From Dehalococcoidia bacterium (GTDB taxonomy: Bacteria > Chloroflexota > Dehalococcoidia > GIF9 > UBA5629), in contig JAUVVE010000015.1 in NCBI GenBank assembly GCA_030604795.1, positions 1 to 10,812 of the forward strand: a stretch of 10,812 bases of DNA. The letters run 5' to 3'. Within the stretch, counting starts at the first letter, position 1. Every line of letters starts with the position of its first letter. The notes below the pieces were generated by a model, which was given only the letters and a program-made list of their open reading frames with translations, had not been told where the DNA came from and searched no databases. Shown one piece after another: positions 1 to 6,426 of this stretch. A program made the translations under genes and the position numbers.

Positions 1-192
1 AATGCAGTGAATATCGCATTGGTTGCTTTTTCCCGCTATGTTGTACCTATGCTTCTTACCGGCCAGATTTTTGCCATTTTTGTCATGGTGGTAGCTGCGG
101 CTGAGGCTACCGTGGGCATAGCCATAATAATTGCTATTTATCGCAACCGCGAATCTATTGATGTGGACAAATTCGACCTAATGAAATGGTAG
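1..192 (+). CDS. nuoK: NADH-quinone oxidoreductase subunit K, 3' partial
   Basis: The reading frame is open from base 1 and gives the last 63 residues of NuoK, a three-helix membrane subunit of about 100 residues in complex I; the start lies upstream of the window. The fragment opens with NAVNIALVAFSR, then GQIFAIFVMVVAAAEATVG and a C-terminal IYRNRESIDVDKFDLMKW, all close to the family pattern. The Glu at fragment residue 35 (AAAEATVG) matches the conserved membrane Glu of the last helix (Glu72 in E. coli NuoK), which belongs to the charged chain that couples quinone reduction to proton pumping. The GTG at base 7 is internal and not a real start. Identity is secure from motif and from nuoL, nuoM and nuoN downstream. 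Confidence 0.92.
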   Translation, partial: NAVNIALVAFSRYVVPMLLTGQIFAIFVMVVAAAEATVGIAIIIAIYRNRESIDVDKFDLMKW

Positions 193-203
193 CGAGCTAG
201 AAT

Positions 204-398
204 ATGTGGGTTCAGGTTAAGAGTGCGCCTAATTTGATGATGGCTGAGATGTGGAAGGATTTCTTTGAGGGTGAGGGGATCCCCACCCGGACTTTGCCTG
301 ACCCTGACAAACCTGGCATCGGCGGATCTCCAAGCTACCGTATTCTGGTCTCTCAGGAGAAAGTGCATGTTATCGAGGAGGTGTTAAGGAAACTCTAA
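204..398 (+). CDS. small DUF2007-like protein inside the nuo operon
   Basis: This is a 64-residue soluble protein with no signal peptide or membrane segment. It opens WVQVKSAPNLMMAEMWKDFF, then EGEGIPTRTL, a Gly-rich turn (PGIGGSPSYR) and an ending ILVSQEKVHVIEEVL. That layout (Trp/Val start, SAPN, an amphipathic helix, 'GIP', then 'LVxxE...A.E.L') resembles the DUF2007 / putative signal-transducing family, whose biochemical role is unknown. It starts 11 nt after the nuoK stop without a strong ribosome binding site, and its TAA overlaps the nuoL ATG (TAATG), so translation of the two is probably coupled. It is not a recognised complex I subunit; a role in assembly or regulation of the complex would be a guess. 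The family call rests on pattern memory, not a search. Confidence 0.65.
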   Translation: MWVQVKSAPNLMMAEMWKDFFEGEGIPTRTLPDPDKPGIGGSPSYRILVSQEKVHVIEEVLRKL

Positions 399-2317
399 TG
401 CCTCACCAGATTCCGTGGCTGATCTTTCTCTTGCCGGTGTTCTCCCTTATCATCATTTCTTTCATCCTCCGGCCTTTCTTTAATCATCGCCCGAAGCTTA
501 GTGGTTATGTGACTATCGGTGCTATCGGTATTGCCTGTGCCTTTTCCTTTTGGGTACTGGCAGAGGTGTTTGGTGCTCCTGGTCATAAACTGGAGATACC
601 TGATATCCAGTGGGTGGTGATTGGTGATCTTAGCGTTCATGTCGGGCTGATGGTTGATTCCTTGACTGCCGTGATGGTAGTGCTGGTCACGCTTGTCAGC
701 CTGATGGTTCAAATCTACTCTCAAGGCTATATGCATGGCGACCCTGGATATCATCGCTATTTTGCGTTCATGTCTTTGTTCACTGCCTGCATGCTGGGCT
801 TGGTCATGGCTGACAACCTAGTCTTCATGTTCCTCTTCTGGGAGGGCGTCGGCCTGGGTTCGTATCTTCTAATTGGCTTCTGGTTCCATAGACCTTCTGC
901 TGCCAACGCGGCTAAGAAAGCATTTATAGTTACCCGTTTTGGTGACCTTGGTTTCCTTGCTGCTATCCTTTTGCTTTTCTACCACACAGGCACCTTCGAT
1001 ATCGCGGAACTGCATGGTTTGGCTATAGCCGGTGTTCTGGCTGGGACGACTTTAACCTGGGTAGCCATCGGCATTTTCGCCGGTGCTGCTGGCAAGTCAG
1101 CCCAGTTCCCATTGCATGTTTGGCTGCCCGATGCTATGGAAGGCCCGACGCCGGTCAGTTCACTGATACATGCGGCAACCATGGTCGCCGCTGGGGTCTT
1201 CTTGGTGGCTCGTTTCTCCCCGCTCTTTGAGCATTCCGAAGTGGCCTTGACTACAGTGGCTGCCATCGGCGGCTTTACGGCTATCTTTGCTGCCAGCATG
1301 GGCCTGGTAATGACCGATATCAAGCGCGTATTGGCTTACTCTACCATCAGCCAGCTGGGCTACATGATGCTAGGACTCGGTACCGGTGGCATGGCCGTGG
1401 GTATTATTCATCTGGTCAACCACGCCTTCTTCAAGTGTCTCCTCTTCCTTGGTGCCGGTAGCATCAATCATAGCACGGGGACTTTCGACATGCGGGAGAT
1501 GGGTGGCTTGCGCAAGGCAATGCCATGGACCTTTGCTACCTTCCTTATCGCATCGCTGAGCCTGGCTGGTATCTGGCCATTCTCCGGTTTCTGGAGCAAG
1601 GATGATATCGTGGTGTCTGCTTTCGCTGGCAACTCGATACTGTTCTACCTGTCTATGATTACCGTCTTTATGACGGCCTTCTACATATTCAGGGTCATCT
1701 TCCTCACTTTCGGTGGCGAATACAGAGGTGGAGCTCCGTCAGAGCACGGCGGTCACGAACCTCAGGGGCCTCATGAATCGTCCAAGGTGATGGTTATTCC
1801 TATGGTTTTTCTTGCCGCAATGTCGATATTCTCGGGCTGGTTCAATATTACCGGCGGGTTCAATGAGTTCATGGGCCATGCTGGACATGGTCATGAGGTG
1901 CACAGTTTTGCTGAAGGCTTCTTCGGTATGCTTACTCATCCTGTGGCCTTGCTATCGCTATTGCTGGCTGTTTTGGGTATCCTGCTGGCCTATGCCATGT
2001 ACAGCGCTAAATGGGTTTCAGCCGTAGCCGTGGGCAGGGTCTTCAAGCCCTTTTACACCTTGTTTTCCAGGAAGTACTGGATGGACGAGCTCTATGAGAG
2101 GGTGATTGTAGTCAGGGTTCTGGTTGATGGAATCTTCGCTGCTCTTGACTTCTTTGATGCCCGTGTTGTTGATGGAGCTGTGAATGGTGTGGCGGAGGGC
2201 ACTGCGGCTGCTGGCAAAGCTGTACGACGGGTACAGACGGGTCAATTGCAGGTTTACGCCATGGCAATTGCTGTGGGCGTGGTAGCCATCGCCGTCTGCT
2301 ACTATGTCTTTGGTTGA
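398..2317 (+). CDS. nuoL: NADH-quinone oxidoreductase subunit L
   Basis: NuoL is the distal antiporter-like proton-pumping subunit of respiratory complex I. The 639-residue length is usual, and the protein is hydrophobic throughout. Visible key residues are Glu149 in LFWEGVGLGSYLL, Lys233 in GKSAQFPLHVWLPDA, His258 in SLIHAATMVAAG, the TDIKRVLAYSTISQLGYM segment (307-323), Lys346 in NHAFFKCLLFLGAGS and Lys401-Asp402 in FWSKDD. These match the charged residues that carry protons in E. coli NuoL (Glu144, Lys229, His254, Lys342, Lys399-Asp400). A His-rich loop at about 447-460 and another at 494-502 are common in the family. The end (about 535-610) fits the long lateral helix, with WMDELYERV at 561-569, and a last membrane helix follows at about 618-637. 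The ATG overlaps the upstream stop by one base; nuoM follows after 5 nt. Confidence 0.97.
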   Translation: MPHQIPWLIFLLPVFSLIIISFILRPFFNHRPKLSGYVTIGAIGIACAFSFWVLAEVFGAPGHKLEIPDIQWVVIGDLSVHVGLMVDSLTAVMVVLVTLVSLMVQIYSQGYMHGDPGYHRYFAFMSLFTACMLGLVMADNLVFMFLFWEGVGLGSYLLIGFWFHRPSAANAAKKAFIVTRFGDLGFLAAILLLFYHTGTFDIAELHGLAIAGVLAGTTLTWVAIGIFAGAAGKSAQFPLHVWLPDAMEGPTPVSSLIHAATMVAAGVFLVARFSPLFEHSEVALTTVAAIGGFTAIFAASMGLVMTDIKRVLAYSTISQLGYMMLGLGTGGMAVGIIHLVNHAFFKCLLFLGAGSINHSTGTFDMREMGGLRKAMPWTFATFLIASLSLAGIWPFSGFWSKDDIVVSAFAGNSILFYLSMITVFMTAFYIFRVIFLTFGGEYRGGAPSEHGGHEPQGPHESSKVMVIPMVFLAAMSIFSGWFNITGGFNEFMGHAGHGHEVHSFAEGFFGMLTHPVALLSLLLAVLGILLAYAMYSAKWVSAVAVGRVFKPFYTLFSRKYWMDELYERVIVVRVLVDGIFAALDFFDARVVDGAVNGVAEGTAAAGKAVRRVQTGQLQVYAMAIAVGVVAIAVCYYVFG

Positions 2318-2322
2318 GGTAA

Positions 2323-3816
2323 ATGGATTTGGATTTCAGCTATCTGACAGCCATAATCTTCCTACCAATAGTTGGGATGATTGTCATCGCGTTATTGCGT
2401 GACCCCCAGCCGAAAACCATAAGGCTCACGGCTCTTGCATTTACCCTGGCTTCGTTCGCGTTATCGATAGCTGTCTTTTGCCTATTTGACCGTTCCGGTG
2501 GAGCCGTTGGGCAGATGCAGTTTGAGGAAAAGCTCTCCTGGATACCGGCAATCAATGCGTTCTATCATCTTGGTGTTGATGGTCTCAGCCTGCCTATGGT
2601 GGTACTGATGACATTCCTCGGCGTCTTGACGGTCTTAGTCTCGTGGAAAATCGAATTACGACTGCGGGAGTACTTCATCTGGCTGCTACTTCTGGAAACA
2701 AGCATTTTGGGAGTCTTTTGCTCTTTGGACCTTATCCTGTTCTTCCTGTTCTGGGAACTGGAGCTCATACCGATGTATTTCCTCATTTCCATCTGGGGCA
2801 GCGGTAGGAAGGAGTATGCGGCCAACAAGTACCTTATCTACACTCTCGTGGGCAGCGCCATGATGCTGGCGGGCATCTTGAGCATTTACTTTATCACTGG
2901 CAGCCTGAGTATGATGGAATTGGCTGGCCTAGCTTTAGCCGCGCCAGCTATCCCGCTTACTGCGATGTTCTTCTTGCTCTTGACTGGCTTTGCCATCAAG
3001 CTGCCGGTGTTTCCATTGCACACCTGGCTGCCTGACGCTCATACCAATGCTCCCACCGCCGTCAGCGTCATTCTGGCCGGAGCGCTTCTGAAGATGGGCG
3101 GTTACGGGATGATTCGGCTCTGTGTGACTATCTTCCCTGAGGTTGCGTTGCGCTACGCCCCGTTGCTCGTGGTACTGGCTGTGGTCGGTGTGCTCTATGG
3201 AGCAGCGGTGACCTTGAGGCAGAAAGACCTTAAGCGGCTGATTGCCTATAGTAGTGTTAGCCACATGGGGTATGTGCTTCTGGGTATCTTCGCCTTGAAT
3301 CAAATAAGCGTCACCGGTGCTACCTTGCAGATGTTCAGCCATGGCATCATCACCGGGCTTCTGTTTGCAATGGTGGGGCTGGTATATGACAAGACTCACG
3401 AGCGTAATCTCGACAATTTGGGTGGCTTGGCCCGGCAAATGCCGGTTATCGTGGTAGTGTTCAGCATCGCCGGTCTGGCGTCTCTATGTTTGCCCGGCAC
3501 AAGCGGCTTTGCCGCTGAGTTCATCATCTTCATCGGTAGCTTCTCCAGCGTAGCTGTCAGTGGTATGCAAGTGTACACGCTTCTGGGTGTGCTCGGGATT
3601 GTTCTGACGGCTGGCTATATCCTGTGGATGCTGCAACAAGTTTTCTACGGCGAGCCATTAGAGAAGTTCGATGGTGTGCCTGATGCCGACAGTATCGAGA
3701 AGGTGTGCATCTTCTCATTCGTCGGCGCTATTATGCTGGTGGGTCTTTATCCAGCCGTCCTCACTGATGTAATAAGGCTGGGGGTCGAGCCGATAATTGG
3801 GCTAGTAGGGTTGTGA
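2323..3816 (+). CDS. nuoM: NADH-quinone oxidoreductase subunit M
   Basis: NuoM is the middle antiporter-like subunit of the complex I membrane arm. At 497 residues it has normal length. Glu145 lies in LFFLFWELELIPMYFL, Lys226 in GFAIKLPVFPLHTWLPDAH, Lys257 in AGALLKMGGYG, the DLKRLIAYSSVSHMGYV segment at 302-318, His340 in MFSHGIITGLLF, and Glu399 in GFAAEF. These agree with E. coli NuoM Glu144, Lys234, Lys265 and Glu407, so the proton path looks intact. The ATG lies 5 nt past the nuoL stop. A GAGGT that overlaps that stop is only 2 nt from the ATG, which suggests re-initiation by ribosomes finishing nuoL. Downstream, 183 bp separate it from nuoN, an unusually large gap for this operon, and that gap holds the NUDIX-like remnant. 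Confidence 0.97.
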   Translation: MDLDFSYLTAIIFLPIVGMIVIALLRDPQPKTIRLTALAFTLASFALSIAVFCLFDRSGGAVGQMQFEEKLSWIPAINAFYHLGVDGLSLPMVVLMTFLGVLTVLVSWKIELRLREYFIWLLLLETSILGVFCSLDLILFFLFWELELIPMYFLISIWGSGRKEYAANKYLIYTLVGSAMMLAGILSIYFITGSLSMMELAGLALAAPAIPLTAMFFLLLTGFAIKLPVFPLHTWLPDAHTNAPTAVSVILAGALLKMGGYGMIRLCVTIFPEVALRYAPLLVVLAVVGVLYGAAVTLRQKDLKRLIAYSSVSHMGYVLLGIFALNQISVTGATLQMFSHGIITGLLFAMVGLVYDKTHERNLDNLGGLARQMPVIVVVFSIAGLASLCLPGTSGFAAEFIIFIGSFSSVAVSGMQVYTLLGVLGIVLTAGYILWMLQQVFYGEPLEKFDGVPDADSIEKVCIFSFVGAIMLVGLYPAVLTDVIRLGVEPIIGLVGL

Positions 3817-3829
3817 AGAGGGTGAGCTG

Positions 3830-4000
3830 TTGCTCCCACAATGTCAGCGGGGGTTGGGGCAAGTTATGCGGGATAGCAAAGGCAGGATACTCTTGGTGAA
3901 ACACAAGCCGGAAAGGGACAGTCTGTGGCAGCGTGAATCGGTCTGCCCTGGTGGCAAGTTTGCGGCTGGTAGCGCTGTTGGTCGGGATGGTTTAGCCTGA
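3830..4000 (+). pseudogene. truncated NUDIX hydrolase-like ORF between nuoM and nuoN
   Basis: The nuoM-nuoN gap contains an open frame of 56 codons from TTG 3830, or 44 from ATG 3866. It includes GQVMRDSKGRILLVKHK (residues 10-26 from the TTG), then DSLWQRESVCPGGKFAAGS (30-48). This is the pattern of the first third of a NUDIX domain: beta strand, 'GRILLVK', 'LWxxPGGK', and the opening of the NUDIX box. The box Glu six residues after Gly42 is Ser48, and the helix with the metal-binding REUxEE is missing, so it cannot work as a NUDIX hydrolase. The frame ends at TGA 3998-4000, which overlaps the nuoN ATG as TGATG. AGAGGGTGA at 3817-3825 could serve the TTG. It is best read as a decayed gene whose remaining frame may still couple translation into nuoN; a functional micro-ORF is the alternative. 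Confidence 0.55.
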
Positions 4001-5469
4001 TGATAGTTAGTGAGCTTCATTTGTTGACACCGGAGCTTAGCCTTCTGGGCTTTGCCCTGGCGGTGATTCTGCTTGACCTGTTCATCAAACAGAAGAAGGT
4101 TCTGGCGGGTGTCAGTATTGCTGGCTTGTTGGTTTCGGCTGGTTGCACGCTGGCGCTGTGGGGAACACCAACCGCTGATGTATTCTACGGCATGCTGTCA
4201 GTTGACCGTTTTGCTCTTTTCTTCAAATTCCTATTTCTGGCGGTGGCTGTTCTGGTCATATTGGCATCTCAGGACTACGTAAGCAAGTTCGAGAGATTTC
4301 AAGGTGAGTACTATGCGCTGGTGCTTATCTCGGCTGTGGGCATGATGCTACTGACGGCGGCTGCAGACCTCATTGCTGTTTACGTGGCACTGGAATTGAG
4401 CAGCATCTCACTTTATATACTGGCAAGCTTCTTGAAAGACCAGAAATCAACTGAAGCTGGGCTTAAGTACCTGCTCCTAGGCGCCGTTGCTTCAGCCGTG
4501 CTTCTCTATGGCATGGCGCTGGTCTTCGGGCTTACCGGGCATACTTGCCTGATATGCATCGCCGATGTGGTTCAAGGAATGACCATCACAGGTCTCCTGG
4601 GTAGTCCGGCTCTACTTATGGGTATTATCCTTTTGGTTGCTGGCTTTGGCTTCAAGATTGCCTGCGTTCCTTTCCAGATGTGGGTACCGGATGTATATGA
4701 GGGTGCTCCAACGCCCATCACGGCTTATCTCTCCGTGGCCAGTAAAGCTGCAGGCTTTGCAATTATTCTTCGTGTGTTCTTTGTCGCCTTCGGTGCTCCA
4801 GAGTGGCTTAGCCTGGGTTGGGGAATGTTGCTTGCCATTCTGAGCGCCGTCACCATGACTGTGGGCAATGTGGTGGCTATCGTTCAGAGCAACATCAAGC
4901 GCATGCTTGGGTATTCCAGCATAGCCCAGGCTGGCTACCTGATGGTGGGGCTGGCCACTGTGGGAATGGCCGTGGGGGCTGACGAGGTGGGGCAGAGCGG
5001 CCTGCTTTTCTTCCTTATGTGCTATAGTGTTACTAACCTAGGAGCCTTCATCGCCATCATTGCTATCTCCAACAAGATCAATAGTGACGAGATTGATGAC
5101 TACACTGGGATGGGCAAGCGGGCACCGCTCCTGGCTCTAGCTTTAACCTTCTGTCTGGTTTCCCTGACCGGCTTGCCGCCTACGGCCGGGCTTATCGCCA
5201 AGATCTATATTTTCAGCGGTGCGGTGAGCCACGGATTGTTGTGGCTGGTAATCATCGCCGTGATAAACAGCTGTATCTCGGCTTTCTACTACTTTAGGGT
5301 GGTTAAGGTCATGTGGTTGGGGGCTCCAGCCTCAGAGGAGAAAGTGCCTTCTTCGACCGCACTGCGTACTGCCCTATCTCTCTGCTGCCTTTTTGTCTTG
5401 CTTTTGGGCGTTGTCCCCGGCAGCTTCGTTGGCATAGCTGAAGCCGCCGCCAGGATTTTCGGTTCATAA
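4000..5469 (+). CDS. nuoN: NADH-quinone oxidoreductase subunit N
   Basis: NuoN is the antiporter-like subunit nearest the NuoK/J/A part of the membrane arm and the last gene of this nuo cluster. Its 489 residues fit the family. Glu132 in YVALELSSISLYILA, Lys219 in GFGFKIACVPFQMW, the VPDVYEGAPTPITAYLSVAS segment (229-248), Lys249, SNIKRMLGYSSIAQAGYLM (297-315) and Lys401 in TAGLIAKIYIF match the E. coli NuoN charged set (Glu133, Lys217, Lys247, Lys395). The ATG overlaps the stop of the NUDIX-like frame (TGATG), and no good Shine-Dalgarno lies just ahead of it, so coupled translation is likely. After its TAA a non-coding stretch begins, so it probably closes the operon. Confidence 0.97.
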   Translation: MIVSELHLLTPELSLLGFALAVILLDLFIKQKKVLAGVSIAGLLVSAGCTLALWGTPTADVFYGMLSVDRFALFFKFLFLAVAVLVILASQDYVSKFERFQGEYYALVLISAVGMMLLTAAADLIAVYVALELSSISLYILASFLKDQKSTEAGLKYLLLGAVASAVLLYGMALVFGLTGHTCLICIADVVQGMTITGLLGSPALLMGIILLVAGFGFKIACVPFQMWVPDVYEGAPTPITAYLSVASKAAGFAIILRVFFVAFGAPEWLSLGWGMLLAILSAVTMTVGNVVAIVQSNIKRMLGYSSIAQAGYLMVGLATVGMAVGADEVGQSGLLFFLMCYSVTNLGAFIAIIAISNKINSDEIDDYTGMGKRAPLLALALTFCLVSLTGLPPTAGLIAKIYIFSGAVSHGLLWLVIIAVINSCISAFYYFRVVKVMWLGAPASEEKVPSSTALRTALSLCCLFVLLLGVVPGSFVGIAEAAARIFGS

Positions 5470-5510
5470 CCCCTCACGTGTCTTCCACCTTCTACACATC
5501 CCAAAACGGT

Positions 5511-5541
5511 GCTGGATTCGGTCTTACCGACAGCTCTTCTG
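5511..5541 (+). terminator. possible intrinsic terminator of the nuo operon
   Basis: GCTG (5511-5514) and TCGGT (5518-5522) pair with ACCGA (5526-5530) and CAGC (5531-5534) around a CTT loop, giving a 9-bp stem with a three-base bulge on the left. A pyrimidine-rich but broken T stretch follows (TCTTCTG). It lies 42 nt past the nuoN stop, where an operon end is expected. The bulge and the poor T tract make this a weak terminator at best. Confidence 0.35.
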
Positions 5542-5562
5542 TTCCCGTTCAGATAGGTGAGG

Positions 5563-5578
5563 CCTCGGCGACGCGAGG
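5563..5578. repeat. short inverted repeat upstream of the -10 box
   Basis: CCTCG (5563-5567) and CGAGG (5574-5578) form perfect 5-bp arms with a 6-bp spacer. They occupy the place where a -35 element would sit for the extended -10 box that follows, so a DNA-binding regulator could act here. The arms are short and chance occurrence is possible. Confidence 0.3.
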
Positions 5579-5579
5579 A

Positions 5580-5588
5580 TGTTATAAT
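5580..5588 (+). promoter_or_regulatory. extended -10 promoter for the corrinoid-methyltransferase genes
   Basis: The sequence TGTTATAAT is a full extended -10 element (TGN plus the TATAAT consensus). No TTGACA-like -35 box lies 16-18 nt upstream, which extended -10 promoters can do without. Transcription would start near 5595, inside or beside the palindrome GGTGCACC (5590-5597), and leave about 180 nt of leader before the corrinoid gene at 5776. Orientation and position behind the possible nuo terminator fit a new transcription unit. Confidence 0.45.
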
Positions 5589-5775
5589 GGGTGCACCATG
5601 TGGGGTGAAGGATAGACATTGTGCCATGGGAAGCTGGTGTAGACTGTTCTGGAGTGCCCAAGGTTTGATGATGAGGGGCAGAAAATGGCCCGTGCAGGGG
5701 TATTGACGAGGTAGCTCAAACCCTGTTGTAGACGCGGTATTTTCATATTTGTGATGACTGAACACAGGAGGCAAC

Positions 5776-6408
5776 ATGTCAAAACTAGCCGATGCTTTGG
5801 CCAATCTAGATGAGGATGAGGTGAGGAGGCTCGTACGCGAGAAAATAGATGCTGGCGTTGACCCCATGGCGATCGTCGTTGAATGCCGCAAGGGCATGGA
5901 CATCGTTGGTGAGCGCTATAAGAGCAAGGACTACTTTCTCAGTGAACTGATCATCTCGGGCGAGATGTTCAAGGAGGCGATGGCTGTTGTCGAGCCTATG
6001 TTGAAGGCGGGCATGCAATCGGAGCCGATAAGCAAGATGGTCTTGGCCACGGCTAAAGGTGATATACATAACATAGGCAAGGACATCGTAGGCACCCTTC
6101 TTACGGCGGCCGGCTTTGAGGTCCATGACTTGGGGATAGATGTGGCGCCTGGTATCATCGTGGAGAAACTGGTTGAGACAGGCGCGCCTATCCTAGGGAT
6201 GTCAGGCCTATTGACGCCCTCTTTTGAATCTATGAAGGAGACGGTTGAGGCTGTTGAGGCAGCCGGGTTGCGGGGCAGGGTCAAAGTCATAGTTGGTGGC
6301 GGGATCGTTACTGAGCGGGTGGGGAAGTACGTCGGTGCTGATGCTTTCACCAACGATGCATCTGAGGGTGTGGACATCTGTAGGAGGTTTGCCAAGGAGG
6401 CGAAGTAA
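5776..6408 (+). CDS. corrinoid protein of a methyltransferase system (MtbC/MttC/MtaC type)
   Basis: This 210-residue cytoplasmic protein has the standard two-domain layout. A helical cap domain (about 5-85) includes DYFLSELIISGEMFKEAM. A Rossmann-like B12-binding domain (about 88-208) carries the base-off/His-on motif Asp96-x-His98-x-x-Gly101 in AKGDIHNIGKDIV; His98 is the expected lower cobalt ligand. Further cobalamin-pocket motifs are GMSGLLT (141-147) and VGGG (173-176), with TNDA at 192-195. Such proteins shuttle a methyl group between a substrate-specific methyltransferase and an acceptor such as tetrahydrofolate or coenzyme M. AGGAGG at 5766-5771 supports the ATG. The UroD-like gene begins directly at its stop codon, so the two are almost certainly partners. 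The methylated substrate cannot be read from this protein. Confidence 0.94.
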   Translation: MSKLADALANLDEDEVRRLVREKIDAGVDPMAIVVECRKGMDIVGERYKSKDYFLSELIISGEMFKEAMAVVEPMLKAGMQSEPISKMVLATAKGDIHNIGKDIVGTLLTAAGFEVHDLGIDVAPGIIVEKLVETGAPILGMSGLLTPSFESMKETVEAVEAAGLRGRVKVIVGGGIVTERVGKYVGADAFTNDASEGVDICRRFAKEAK

Positions 6409-6426
6409 GTGATAAAGGAGACTATG
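6394..6426 (+). promoter_or_regulatory. two competing translation starts for the UroD-like gene
   Basis: AAGGAGG at 6394-6400, inside the end of the corrinoid gene, sits 8 nt before GTG 6409. A second site, AAAGGAG at 6414-6420, sits only 3 nt before ATG 6424. The first pair has ideal spacing; the second gives the family-like N-terminus MTSKERVEAAIN. The product differs by five residues (MIKET). Confidence 0.5.

Larger units (their letters stand above)
5470..5775. other. 306-bp non-coding region between nuoN and the corrinoid gene
   Basis: Neither strand shows a convincing gene here; the open frames on the minus strand have no recognisable motifs and run into the flanking genes. From left to right it holds a possible terminator hairpin (5511-5541), a CCTCG/CGAGG inverted repeat (5563-5578), an extended -10 promoter (5580-5588), an 8-bp palindrome near the likely transcript start (5590-5597), and a leader of about 180 nt. 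The leader can form weak stems such as CAGGG 5695-5699 with CCCTG 5721-5725. A strong AGGAGG (5766-5771) lies 4 nt before the ATG of the corrinoid protein gene. Confidence 0.6.

Noticed and set aside
2935..3438. 167-codon minus-strand ORF inside nuoM
   Set aside because: It lies wholly within a clear gene and has the His/Gln-rich composition of an antisense shadow.
5703..5731. TTGACG at 5703-5708 as a second promoter for the corrinoid gene
   Set aside because: The hexamer at 17-nt spacing (TTGTAG) matches the -10 consensus at only two of six positions; the extended -10 at 5580 is much better.
5590..5775. Possible cobalamin riboswitch ahead of the corrinoid gene (GGGAAGCTGGTG at 5628-5639 resembles its core)
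   Set aside because: The rest of the pattern is missing: no complementary arm closing the GCTGG stem, no GCCACTG segment and no B12 box (AGYCMGGAGACCTGCC type). One short match is not enough; a covariance-model search would settle it.
5289..5903. 204-codon minus-strand ORF across the nuoN-corrinoid gap
   Set aside because: It overlaps the ends of two well-supported + strand genes, has Ser/Thr/Arg-rich shadow-like composition and shows no domain motif.
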